From: Natronoglycomyces albus
GTDB lineage: Bacteria; Actinomycetota; Actinomycetes; Mycobacteriales; Micromonosporaceae
Assembly (NCBI RefSeq): GCF_016925535.1
Contig: NZ_CP070496.1
Location: 124,001 to 188,000 of the forward strand
Reading direction: 5' to 3'
DNA length: 64,000 nt
Below the pieces are notes generated by a model. It saw nothing but the letters and a program-made list of their open reading frames with translations. It was not told where the DNA came from and searched no databases. Of this stretch, positions 49,229 through 57,200 are shown one piece after another. Within the stretch, counting starts at the first letter, position 1. Each line of letters begins with the position of its first letter. The position numbers and the translations under genes were made by a program.

Positions 49229-50872
49229 CTAGACCGGGGTGATCGGGTGGCGGCGGTCGCCGAAGGTGCGGTCCTTCTTCGCCGCGTGCGCGTAGCGGGC
49301 GATGAGGTCGCCTCGCAGGTGTTCGGGCTCGACAATGTCGTCGATGATCAGCTCGGAGGCCAGTCGCAGCAAGTCGATGTCGGTCTCGTACTCGTCCCGC
49401 TTGGCCTGCACGAACCGCTCCCGTTCCTCGGGGTCGGCGATGTCGGCGATCTTCTTGAAGTACACGGCGTTGACGGCGGCCTCGGCACCCATGACGGCGA
49501 TTTTCGCCGTCGGCAGCGCTAGCGTGGCGTCGGAACCAAACGCCGGGCCCGCCATCGCGTACAGCCCGGCGCCGTATGCCTTCCGCACCACGACACAGAT
49601 CTTGGGCACGGTGGCCTCGGAGATCGCCGCGACCATCTTCGCCCCGTGGCGGATGATGCCTGCCTTCTCCACGGCCGAACCGACCATGAAGCCGGGCACG
49701 TCGGTGAGGAACAGCAGCGGCACGTTGAACGCGTCGCAGGTGTTGACGAATCGGGCGGTCTTGTCGGCCGAGTCGGAGAACAGCACGCCGCCCTTGACCC
49801 CAGGGTTATTGGCGACGATGCCGATGGCCTTGCCGCCTAGGCGGGCAAAGCACGTGATCAGCTCTCCGGCCCAGTTCTTTTGGATCTCCAGCACGGAGCC
49901 TTCGTCGACCAGCCCGGTGATGTAGTCGTGCATGTCAAACGGCGTCGATTCGGCCTCGGGCACAATGTCACGCAGGTTATAGCCGGGCTTGGGTAGCTTC
50001 GCCACCGCCGTGGGAGGCTGTTCGCGCCAGTTCGACGGAAGGTAGGAAAGGTAGCGACGCACGTTGGCGATCGCCTCGTCCTCGTTGCGGCACAAGAAGT
50101 GCCCCACTCCGGATTCCTCGCAGTGGACTCGCGCGCCGCCCATGTCGTTGAGGGTGGTTTTCTCGCCGGTCACCATCTGCACCATGCGGGGCGAACCCAG
50201 GTACATCGACGCGTTGCCGTCGACCATGGCGACCACGTCGCAAAAGGCCGGAATATATGCGCCACCGGCAGCCGAGGGCCCGAAGAGGGCACACGCCTGC
50301 GGGATCTGGCCCGATGCGCGCACCTGCTCGTAGAAGATGCGGCCCGCGCCCCGGCGACCGGGGAACAGCTGCACTTGGTCGGTGATGCGCGCCCCGGCCG
50401 AGTCGATGAGATAGGCGATGGCGATCTGCTGGCGCTGCGCGTGCTCGATGGCGCGAATCATCTTCTCGACCGTCCGCGCGCCCCATGATCCGGCTTTGAC
50501 GGTGGAGTCGTTGGCGATCACGACCACTGGGCGGCCTTGCACGGTGCCGGTGCCGGTGATGACGCCGTCGGCGGGTAGGCCCTTGGCGGTGTTGTTGGCG
50601 TATGCGCCGTCTTCGACGAACGAACCAGTGTCGACCAGTCGCCGGATGCGCTCGCGCGCGAAGTATTTGCCGGAGGTGGCGGCGACTTGGTGGTACTTCT
50701 GGGCTCCGCCGCGCTCCACGCGCTTACGCACCTCAGCCGGGCTAGGGGCGGCGGGCTTGGCTGGGTTGGAACCGTTCGCGCGCTCAGCGCTTGCACCGGA
50801 CTCCTGTTTGGCAGGCGTTGACGCGCTTGCCTCAGTGTCTTGGCTGGTGACGGTGTCCTTGGTGTCGCTCAT
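49229..50872 (-). CDS. accD: Acyl-CoA carboxylase beta (carboxyltransferase) subunit
   Basis: 547 residues from ATG 50872, with GTGAGG nine bases upstream. A disordered Ser/Ala/Pro-rich N-terminus of about 40 residues precedes two crotonase-like halves. GAGRIFYEQVRASGQIPQ and FGPSAAGGAYIPAFCD form the first oxyanion region, and NNPGVKGGVLFSDSADKTARFV, DVPGFMVG and KICVVVRKAYGAGLYAM the second. It transfers carboxyl from biotin to acyl-CoA; the neighbouring dehydrogenase suggests methylcrotonyl-CoA. The biotin-carrying alpha subunit usually lies beside it and is missing here. The palindrome at 50966 suggests TetR-type control. Confidence 0.9.
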   Translation of the reverse strand: MSDTKDTVTSQDTEASASTPAKQESGASAERANGSNPAKPAAPSPAEVRKRVERGGAQKYHQVAATSGKYFARERIRRLVDTGSFVEDGAYANNTAKGLPADGVITGTGTVQGRPVVVIANDSTVKAGSWGARTVEKMIRAIEHAQRQQIAIAYLIDSAGARITDQVQLFPGRRGAGRIFYEQVRASGQIPQACALFGPSAAGGAYIPAFCDVVAMVDGNASMYLGSPRMVQMVTGEKTTLNDMGGARVHCEESGVGHFLCRNEDEAIANVRRYLSYLPSNWREQPPTAVAKLPKPGYNLRDIVPEAESTPFDMHDYITGLVDEGSVLEIQKNWAGELITCFARLGGKAIGIVANNPGVKGGVLFSDSADKTARFVNTCDAFNVPLLFLTDVPGFMVGSAVEKAGIIRHGAKMVAAISEATVPKICVVVRKAYGAGLYAMAGPAFGSDATLALPTAKIAVMGAEAAVNAVYFKKIADIADPEERERFVQAKRDEYETDIDLLRLASELIIDDIVEPEHLRGDLIARYAHAAKKDRTFGDRRHPITPV

Positions 50873-51701
50873 CGCGATTGACCTCACTTCGGTGTGCGGC
50901 CGACAGGGGCATACTTGTTCCCTGAATTCTCTCAAGGTGCCTGCTCGTCCGATGGATATCAGGAACCTTAACGATCGTTAAGGGAATGTGGGTTCAGCTT
51001 AGCCCAACCGCACGGTAACCCACAAGGTAGGGGCCGGTCAGTGCCAGAATCTTCACTCCGCGCAGCCGCGATAGCGCCCAAGCGGGCCAGCGGACACCAT
51101 GAGCGCAAACGGGCAAGTGCATTGTAGACGAACAAAGCGCGAATGTGACCCTATAAGTGGACAAAAATATGCCCCTGAGCAGCGAATTGACGTGAAATCT
51201 CCGAATGCGCAAAGATTCTTGAAAAAGATCGTCAACCATGCATCTCTATGGCCTCCCCGCCGCGTCGTACTGACAGACGACTTGTCGCCGCGCTGCGAAG
51301 GACAACTTCACGGCCCGGCCCACACGCTTCACTCGCTGATTTATCAACAATCAGCTCGCCTAAGCCAGGTGGTGGTGAACAAGGAGGACGTCGAATAATC
51401 GTGAGGGTGCTTTCGACGTGTTCATCCCAACTGGCTGGGCCCCGATCGAGTGGGGACGGCAAGGAGCTGGCATCGCCAACCTGTGAGGGGGTGCAGCACC
51501 TCGGTGCTGCGCGAGGCGAAGCCGCAGGAGAACGTTTGAATTGCGTCGCGAACTCCTGGCTCCAGCCGTCCTCGCTCGATCCGTTTTCCAGCGCGTGTCA
51601 CCGCACCCCCATACGGTGATCGCGCAGGCTCGCAGATTCCGCCCGGGCCACCGCCGCCGCTAGACTTGAGGAAAGCACACGCAGCGGAGGTGAAGCGGTC
51701 C
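50873..51701. other. Intergenic region upstream of accD
   Basis: Contains the palindrome at 50966-50983 and the divergent upstream region of the PLDc_N gene. Open frames on both strands (for example 51099-51398) show no domain or bias. No gene is supported. Confidence 0.4.
50966..50983 (-). promoter_or_regulatory. Perfect 18-bp palindrome upstream of accD
   Basis: CCTTAACGATCGTTAAGG is an exact palindrome 94 bases before the accD start. Its size and symmetry fit a TetR-type operator; TetR repressors of branched-chain amino acid or fatty acid catabolism in actinobacteria bind comparable sites. The regulator is not adjacent. Confidence 0.65.
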
Positions 51702-52088
51702 ATGTCAATGGCGTTGGTCGGAATCATTATGGCGGTCGCTTTCTGGCTTTATGCCGTCATCGACGTGCTCACGACCGAGCCCGACGACTGCAAAGTCCTG
51801 CCCAAGGGAATCTGGGTTGCCATTGTGGTCCTGGTGCCGAAGTTCGGCGGTATGGCCTGGTTCCTGATCGGACGTCCGCGCAAAGACCCGTTCGACCCCG
51901 ATGCTAGAGCCGAACGCATCGAACGGATGCGCAACCGGATGCGCCTCAACGACGATGCCCCCATCGATCCAGCCCAGGAACGCCGCCGCGCCCAGCGCGA
52001 AGCGCTCGAAGAAGAAATGTTCCAACGCCGGTTCCGCCAGCGCGTCGAACAACAACGCAAAAAGACCCGCGACGAACAACCCGACTGA
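51702..52088 (+). CDS. PLDc_N-family membrane protein
   Basis: 128 residues from ATG 51702, with GGAGG 11 bases upstream. Two membrane helices with the PLDc_N pattern (WLYAVIDVLTTEPDDCKVLPKG; WVAIVVLVPKFGGMAWFLIGRPRK), the N-terminal module of cardiolipin synthases occurring alone in many actinobacteria. The rest is a charged helical tail with many Arg and Glu (ERIERMRNRMRLN; RRRAQREALEEEMFQRRFRQR). No phospholipase HKD motif. Role unknown, at the membrane. Confidence 0.85.
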   Translation: MSMALVGIIMAVAFWLYAVIDVLTTEPDDCKVLPKGIWVAIVVLVPKFGGMAWFLIGRPRKDPFDPDARAERIERMRNRMRLNDDAPIDPAQERRRAQREALEEEMFQRRFRQRVEQQRKKTRDEQPD

Positions 52089-52202
52089 CGTGAGGCCGGG
52101 GCCGCGCATCGGCGACAAACACGCCTTTGGCCCGCAGCGGGTAGCCCTCTCGCGGGGACGCGCCGCTTTTCGGGTCACCGAGCGGCTGTCTAGACTTACC
52201 TA

Positions 52203-52919
52203 ATGTGCCCACCCGCGCCGTGGGGGATGTATCGACCATCCACGCCGTCCGGCTACACCCCAGACGTCATCGTGCTTGCCCTGCTTGTGGCGCTCTCGGC
52301 AGCGCTGACATGGCCCTCCCCGGTGGTCGAACTCGACATAACCGCCCGAGACTTCTTTTACGAAAACCGCACCGAGACCCTGACGTTTGCCGCATCGATC
52401 CTAGTAAAACTGGGACAAGGCGGCTTCCTCGGTTTCGTGGCGCTGTTCGCGGCGGCCTCGTTGGCACGCAAGCACTTCACGATTCGGCCGATGGTCGCGT
52501 TCATGTCCACGCTGCTACTGGTCGGCACGGTCATGGTCCTCAAGTTCGCGACCGGGAGAATCGCTCCGGAGTGGACGCACGACGACTCGGGGGTTCCCCC
52601 GTTCGCGCTGTTCGACCAGGTGTTGTTGTTCTCGGACCTGGAACGCACAATGTCGTATCCATCGGGGCACCTGGTGAACGCCGTGGTCTGGTATGGCCTG
52701 CTCGTTCTGTTGCTAGGGGAGCTGATGAGGCCGTGGATGCGGTATGCGCTGATTATCGTGCCGCCGATCGCGGTCTTTACCTCGATGATCTACCTGGGCT
52801 GGCACTGGGTTTCCGACTGCGTCGCGGGGCTCCTCATCGGCATAGTGATCCTGCGGCTAGTCAAACGAACCCCGTGGGAAACGATCCCCCTGCCGACCTA
52901 CATTGAGCCGAGGGTCTAG
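52203..52919 (+). CDS. PAP2-superfamily membrane phosphatase
   Basis: 238 residues. ATG 52203 lies six bases after TAGACT, a leaderless pattern. Six membrane helices carry the three phosphatase motifs: KFATGRIAP (K-x6-RP type), SYPSGH, and GWHWVSDCVAG with the nucleophile-activating His and Asp. Substrates of this family include undecaprenyl pyrophosphate and phosphatidic acid; which one applies is unknown. The popT gene at 7059 handles undecaprenyl phosphate, but that is 45 kb away. Ends 125 bases before the CYTH gene. Confidence 0.88.
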   Translation: MCPPAPWGMYRPSTPSGYTPDVIVLALLVALSAALTWPSPVVELDITARDFFYENRTETLTFAASILVKLGQGGFLGFVALFAAASLARKHFTIRPMVAFMSTLLLVGTVMVLKFATGRIAPEWTHDDSGVPPFALFDQVLLFSDLERTMSYPSGHLVNAVVWYGLLVLLLGELMRPWMRYALIIVPPIAVFTSMIYLGWHWVSDCVAGLLIGIVILRLVKRTPWETIPLPTYIEPRV

Positions 52920-53045
52920 CTGCCCCAGTGCGAAGATCCAAATGTGAAACTGCGGTCAGGTGTCGACAATGAGTGCCAGTTTCGGATATCGCATCTCTCC
53001 GGAGTGGCTAGCGTGGACCTGGAGTCGCTTAAGTACGGTGCTTTG

Positions 53046-53729
53046 ATGCAGCGAGAATGTGAACTGAAATTGGCCCTCGAACGCGCAGAAGTTACGGAAT
53101 GGCGCGACAGAGTCGAAAGTCTTCCCATACCCCAAACTGACCAACGGCGTGAGATCGACTTTGTCCCCGACACGCCTGGTTTCGACTTTCGAAAGGCTGG
53201 CCTGCTGCTGCGCTGTCGAGAAGTGCGGCGAGTGGGTACTGGGCCCGATATCCTCGTTTCTTTGAAAGTGAAGCGCTGCGGTGGCGGAGTGGTCCAAGAC
53301 AACGACGAGTACGAGTTTCTAGTCGGTGACTCCGATTCGCAAGAGTCCTTTAGCCAAATGCAAGTTATCGTGGAACGTTGATTGAGTTTGCGGCTCAGCG
53401 ACCGATTGCGAGAACCTGAAGGTTTGCACGATTGGCGCGAAACGTGTCTACGTGAGCACAGGCTAACCACCATGCGAGCCTTCATCGAAAAGCAACGTGA
53501 CGTCTACTCAGACAAGGTCCACGAGATTTGTTTCGACCAGTTCGCGGAGCCTGTCGGCCACTTTATGGAACTTGAGGCGAGGAGTTCTGAGTCCCTTCAG
53601 GCTCTCGTCGGTCGACTGGGCCTTGCGGCCTCCGCCATGGACCCGCGACCATATGGCCAGATCATCGAGGAGACGCTACGTAGACACGGACAGCCGCACA
53701 CACGTACGTGCCTTTTCCAGCGTGAATGA
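53046..53729 (+). pseudogene. CYTH-domain gene interrupted by an in-frame TGA
   Basis: From ATG 53046 (TACGGT six bases upstream) the frame runs 111 codons, meets TGA at 53379-53381, and continues open in the same frame to the stop at 53727-53729. Together they give a CYTH protein: ExExK as RECELKLALERAE, a charged strand LLLRCREVRRV, KVKRCGG, DEYEFLVG, then after the stop LRLSDRLREPEGLHDW and a helical C-terminus. CYTH enzymes act on triphosphates (thiamine triphosphatase, inorganic triphosphatase). The split may be a nonsense mutation, a sequencing error or rare UGA decoding. I call it broken. Confidence 0.65.
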
Positions 53730-54083
53730 TACGGCAGCAGGGTTGATTCTGGAATTGTGAGGGCCAAGAACAATTTTATTGGAATTGGGACGATTTAGTT
53801 GTTCACATCTGGCCGTAAAGCGGAGCTTCGGTGAGTCGTTACTGTCAAGGCAGGTTGTATCTGCTGGTGTCGTTTTAGGAATTCGACCTACGTCTATATG
53901 CGGGCACTTCGGAAAAATCTCGCAATGCGAAGCGACTGGGGCGAATGGGAACTACGTGACTTGGGGGATTTCGTCGTCCGGTTGTCGCAGGCGACGCGCC
54001 GGGTGGGTGTGGTTTGGGTCTCAGAGTTACGCCTGGGGCTCATGCATTTGCGGCGACACGCCACGCCAAAACCGGGTTGGTAG
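53730..54083. other. Intergenic region before cassette copy 2
   Basis: No gene supported. The left part is AT-richer. Similarity to the cassette 1 block begins at about 53990-54080. Confidence 0.4.
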
Positions 54084-54124
54084 TTGACTTTGGTCGATTC
54101 GTCATGGATAGTTCCGTGCTATCC
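54084..54124 (+). promoter_or_regulatory. Cassette 2 promoter with palindrome over the -10 box
   Basis: TTGACT (54084-54089), 17 bp, GATAGT (54107-54112), with GGATAG...CTATCC at 54106-54124, as in cassette 1. The boxes and palindrome are conserved while the spacer is not. Confidence 0.6.
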
Positions 54125-54390
54125 GATGTGACGCGTAGGCGCCGATGTTTCAGATGGGGCCGGTTTCCAAAGGAAACCTTGGCGGGCAGTCGATGCCCGC
54201 CACCCACTGGACGCGGTTCGCTTCTGGGGAGGAGCGCCGTCACCAGGAACTCTGCACCGCCACACCGTAGCGACAACCCGTCGGCCTAAGGCCACGACAT
54301 CGCAAAGGTGAACCGCGATCAGCCGCCAACGGGCGAGCCGTGAGTCAGGAGCAGAGTCAAGCCCGACCATCGATAGGGCTGCAACAAAAA

Positions 54391-54409
54391 GCCCATCGCT
54401 GAGATGGGC
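54391..54409 (-). terminator. Reverse-strand terminator-like hairpin in the cassette 2 5' UTR
   Basis: GCCCATC (54391-54397) pairs with GATGGGC (54403-54409). On the reverse strand the stem is followed by TTTTTG. Cassette 1 has a comparable stem at about 34341-34362. No reverse-strand gene ends here, so an antisense transcript is a possibility. Confidence 0.5.
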
Positions 54410-54441
54410 CCGAACTGAATATGACAAATGCATATGGAAGC

Positions 54442-54519
54442 GGGTGGTCCGCAGGACCCTCGTTCGCAAAAACTAGTTCTCGCGGACCACCCTCACAGCA
54501 TCAAGAAACGGAGTTCGTA
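54442..54519 (+). promoter_or_regulatory. Conserved 5' UTR hairpin of cassette 2
   Basis: GGGTGGTCCGC (54442-54452) pairs exactly with GCGGACCACCC (54482-54492). The stem in cassette 1 differs by a compensated base pair. CAAGAAACGGAGTTCGTA follows and leads into the ATG at 54520, as in cassette 1. Confidence 0.55.
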
Positions 54520-54651
54520 ATGCTACGAACCACCATACGCTGCCGCGCACCCAAAAACACGCACCAAACACCGACATTTTCACACCGCTGCCACCCGCAC
54601 ACGCGCTTCGTGATGCGGGTAAACGTGCTGCTTGCTGGCGGTGTGCGATGA
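54520..54651 (+). CDS. 43-residue basic peptide, cassette 2 gene A
   Basis: Starts MLRTTIRCRAPKN and ends VNVLLAGGVR, 43 residues like its cassette 1 counterpart. The middle is His/Thr/Pro-rich (THQTPTFSHRCHPHTRF) and has two cysteines absent from the other copy. CGGAG lies six bases before the ATG and the stop overlaps gene B (ATGA). Unknown function; the conserved ends and equal length in both copies indicate selection rather than chance. Confidence 0.6.
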   Translation: MLRTTIRCRAPKNTHQTPTFSHRCHPHTRFVMRVNVLLAGGVR

Positions 54652-54980
54652 ACAATTCGACGCACTCGACGGCATCGCAACCCACGTACTCAACAGCTTC
54701 CGAACCCGTCAAGACCACCAGCGACCACGTGGTCGAATTCCGGTTCGGCCCGGGGCGATACATGGTCTCGCCGCATCCCGAACGCGGCTCAGCCTTCTCC
54801 CTGAACCTGCAAGGGCAATCGCTAGTCATCCCGGTGGCCACCATCCGCGTCTCTGGCGGGCGGTTCACTGAAGTGGATTGGGAGACGCCGTTTCTGGCGC
54901 GTTCGCCTGAATGGAAGGACGCCATTCTTAACCAGGTGTCGCAAAACCTGGCCGAGTCCTTGCTTGGTGGTGCCTCATGA
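54648..54980 (+). CDS. Unknown protein, cassette 2 gene B
   Basis: 110 residues, eight shorter than cassette 1 gene B in its Ser/Thr-rich N-terminal part. The domain VVEFRFGPGRYMVSPHPERGSA through SPEWKDAILNQVSQNLAESLLGG is highly conserved between the copies, with most differences at the surface-like N-terminus and in the IRVSGGRF loop. It overlaps genes A and C by four bases each. No family recognised. A typical compact alpha/beta fold is plausible but not certain. Confidence 0.7.
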   Translation: MNNSTHSTASQPTYSTASEPVKTTSDHVVEFRFGPGRYMVSPHPERGSAFSLNLQGQSLVIPVATIRVSGGRFTEVDWETPFLARSPEWKDAILNQVSQNLAESLLGGAS

Positions 54981-55366
54981 GTGGCAGGTTTCCGCGTATC
55001 CCGGCGATGCGTTCGGCCAATGGCCACCCAATGCGTTCGGTTAATGGCCAGTCCGCGCCAGCGGCTATCACTGGCAGGCTTTCAAAGTTGGATCTGCTTG
55101 GTGTGCACCTGGAGCCGGGGAAGTTCTACGGCCGGTTCCTCAGCGACGGGCATTACTACTACCTGTATGGCTCCTGGAAAGGCGATTCTGTTGCCGTGCA
55201 CCGGGAGGAATCGCGCGAGGGCGACCCGATCGTGCGCGCCTATGTGTTGCCTTCGAGGGCCTGGTGGATCAACTACCTGGTCTTCGGAGAGTCAGCTTAT
55301 GGACTGAAGCGTTTCGCAGAGAACTTCTTGACCTACGCGATGAGCCATCCAGACCTAGGGAAGTAG
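54977..55366 (+). CDS. Unknown protein, cassette 2 gene C
   Basis: 129 residues. The Pro/Arg/Asn-rich start and the aromatic core (LEPGKFYGRFLSDGHYYYLYGSW; VAVHREESREGDPIVRAYVLP; WWINYLVFGESAYGLKRFAENF) match cassette 1 gene C, with conserved Glu/Arg residues in HREESREGD that could be functional. The ATG overlaps gene B. A hairpin (55373-55405) follows seven bases after the stop. No known family; cytoplasmic by sequence. Confidence 0.7.
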   Translation: MSGRFPRIPAMRSANGHPMRSVNGQSAPAAITGRLSKLDLLGVHLEPGKFYGRFLSDGHYYYLYGSWKGDSVAVHREESREGDPIVRAYVLPSRAWWINYLVFGESAYGLKRFAENFLTYAMSHPDLGK

Positions 55367-55372
55367 GCCCCG

Positions 55373-55405
55373 GGTTTCGGGCCGCAAAAAAGCAGACCCG
55401 AAACC
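55373..55405 (+). terminator. Hairpin after cassette 2 gene C
   Basis: GGTTTCGGG (55373-55381) pairs exactly with CCCGAAACC (55397-55405) around an A-rich 15-base loop. It could end the A-B-C transcript. No long T-run follows. Confidence 0.6.
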
Positions 55406-55442
55406 TCACGGCACGGGCCTGCTCGATCTGGTTCAGTCCTGA

Positions 55443-55709
55443 TTGAACAGGTACCGACCATATTCTTGCCAACCACAATCGTTATCCGCAGATGCGCTCC
55501 CGCACTACAGAAAAGCGGGCTGCCGCATCGCACCAAAGGCTTACCAACCAGGTAAGCGAAGCGAGTACCAGCTGGATGCTCGTATCACCGCTGTGGATAG
55601 GGCGGCCCTGACAGTGAAGCTGACTGTCGGTCAAGATTGGCCCTATCGTAACGGCACCGACCCCCGTTGGGTGGGATATCTCGACTCACGAGAACGCGTG
55701 TCGCTCTAG
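55443..55709 (+). CDS. Unknown protein, cassette 2 gene D
   Basis: Open for 88 codons from TTG 55443; no in-frame ATG or GTG exists near the region of homology, so the start is unsure and the gene may be decaying. The C-terminal part (QLDARITAVDRAALTVKLTV, DWPYRNGTDPRWVGYLDS) matches the frameshifted copy at 35367-35563 across both its frames. Beta-strand-rich. Separated from gene C by a hairpin, so it may be transcribed apart. No family recognised. Confidence 0.5.
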   Translation: MNRYRPYSCQPQSLSADALPHYRKAGCRIAPKAYQPGKRSEYQLDARITAVDRAALTVKLTVGQDWPYRNGTDPRWVGYLDSRERVSL

Positions 55710-56294
55710 ACGAAGCGCGCCTCACCGAGTCAAGACAGCGCACCGTAGCTGTTGACCTGCACGAGAACTCGACGCACGAGCGACCACCGTCGCTCCAACC
55801 AGGCGTAAGAGCCTCCGGCGCGGGGACGCGGCGCGGGAGCCAATCCCAGACCACCGGGTCCACAAGTGAATCCTCCAACTAAATCTCGGGCATACCCAGT
55901 CCCGGACGGTGTACCTAGTACTCATTTACGCCTTTGCGCGTGGTTACCCCCACCGGGCACGATGACGAACGGTCGCCGCCACCGCGCCACCGACGAGGTG
56001 GCAATGCAGCACCAGCACCTGCATCGGCGTCATCGACTGTGTAGAGCCTGGCCAACGCTTCGGCGACCAGCGGCTAGCGAGACTGGCCGCAAGGCGCGCA
56101 CTGGCAGATGAATTGGCACCCGACGGGGAGCCAAGAAAAGTGCGAACGTGAAGCGACGGTGTGGGCCTGGCCTGGCGCGGGGCCCACACCAATCTCGACT
56201 AGAGAAGAAATCTGGCACAGCTAGGGGCGGATTTGTCCCTGTTGCCGCGTCCAGTTGCTTCCCTTGCCCAGCGGGGCCGTTCTAAGCTGGAGGT
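55710..56294. other. Right end of cassette block 2 and intergenic region
   Basis: Similarity to block 1 continues to about 55950. Further right, short open frames show no domain. A TAAGCT box and GGAGGT lie directly before the ATG at 56295. Confidence 0.4.
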
Positions 56295-57200
56295 ATGAAG
56301 TTTCGCCGACCTGGTGGGGCCACCCCCCCAAAGCCCGCAACCACCTCATCCAGCGAATATGCCGAACCGGGCCGCAACTGGAAGCGCGTCGGAGCTCTGG
56401 CGGCGGGATGGGGACTCGTGCTCGCCACGGGAGCGTGGGTAGGCCCAGGGATCGTGGAGAGCGGGCCGGGTGATCACTCGGCACTCGATGACGCGCCGAC
56501 AAGTGCCGTTTCGGCTGCCGACAGATATCTTTCCGTATCGTTTGAGCGAGAAGATCTGAGCTATGCCACCGACGTCATTTGCAACGGCCATGAACCGGCT
56601 CTGAGTCCCGAGGCGCTTCAACAACTTAGGCGAGACCTCCAGGGCGACGGGGCAAAACCAACAGTCGAACTGCGACTCGTGCAACAGGACGATCAAGGCT
56701 CTACTGCACTCGTTGACTATCAGGTACGAGTGTTCGTGGAGCCGCACACCGAAAGTCTGGATTTTAGGCTCACAGTTCTCAACAACACCGGGGAATACTG
56801 TGTGGCAGACGCTATCGAGCTCGCAGATTCAAACGAGAATGGTAGTGACGAGCCCACGGCTGACGCTAGCGCTATGGCGACGCTTTTCCTGTCCACGGCC
56901 CTGGTGGCGCGTGATTCGGTTTCCGCAGATGGCATGGTCTGTCCGACGTACGACGGCCCCTCATCCGCTGACATGCTGGCCTCACTGAGGGACTGGGCCG
57001 ATACGGAGGCAAACGTTAACGCTAGCTTCCGCAGTGGCGACGTCTACAGCGATGACGACGGTGACGTCGTCCCAGTGACGGTCACTTTTGAGTCCAGCTC
57101 CACATCTGAGCAGTTCGGGGTGGAAGTGCTCGTCGTCGGTGATTGTGTCCAGGATGTGCGAGACTTCCCGCTCACCGACGAGTCCGAAGCTGACGACTAG
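56295..57200 (+). CDS. Membrane-anchored protein next to the type IV-like cluster
   Basis: 301 residues. A Pro/Arg-rich cytoplasmic start, one membrane helix (VGALAAGWGLVLATGAWV) and an extracellular part with two repeats of an NTF2-like or conjugation-accessory pattern: SAADRYLSVSFEREDL ... VDYQVRVFVEPHTESLDFRLTVLNN and a second half ending VEVLVVGDC. Cysteines in VICNG, EYCVAD, MVCPTY and GDCVQD. The layout resembles TcpC/VirB8-like proteins of Gram-positive transfer systems, and it is convergent with the cluster. Assignment uncertain. Confidence 0.6.
   Translation: MKFRRPGGATPPKPATTSSSEYAEPGRNWKRVGALAAGWGLVLATGAWVGPGIVESGPGDHSALDDAPTSAVSAADRYLSVSFEREDLSYATDVICNGHEPALSPEALQQLRRDLQGDGAKPTVELRLVQQDDQGSTALVDYQVRVFVEPHTESLDFRLTVLNNTGEYCVADAIELADSNENGSDEPTADASAMATLFLSTALVARDSVSADGMVCPTYDGPSSADMLASLRDWADTEANVNASFRSGDVYSDDDGDVVPVTVTFESSSTSEQFGVEVLVVGDCVQDVRDFPLTDESEADD

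Noticed and set aside
49150-49230. Possible fourth copy of the MITE-like repeat (GGCTCATGCAGGTG...CTCGTCGTTTACC)
   Set aside because: Only short stretches match and the terminal inverted repeats are not present.
51099-51398. 99-codon plus-strand frame upstream of the PLDc_N gene
   Set aside because: No domain, no ribosome site, composition like non-coding sequence.
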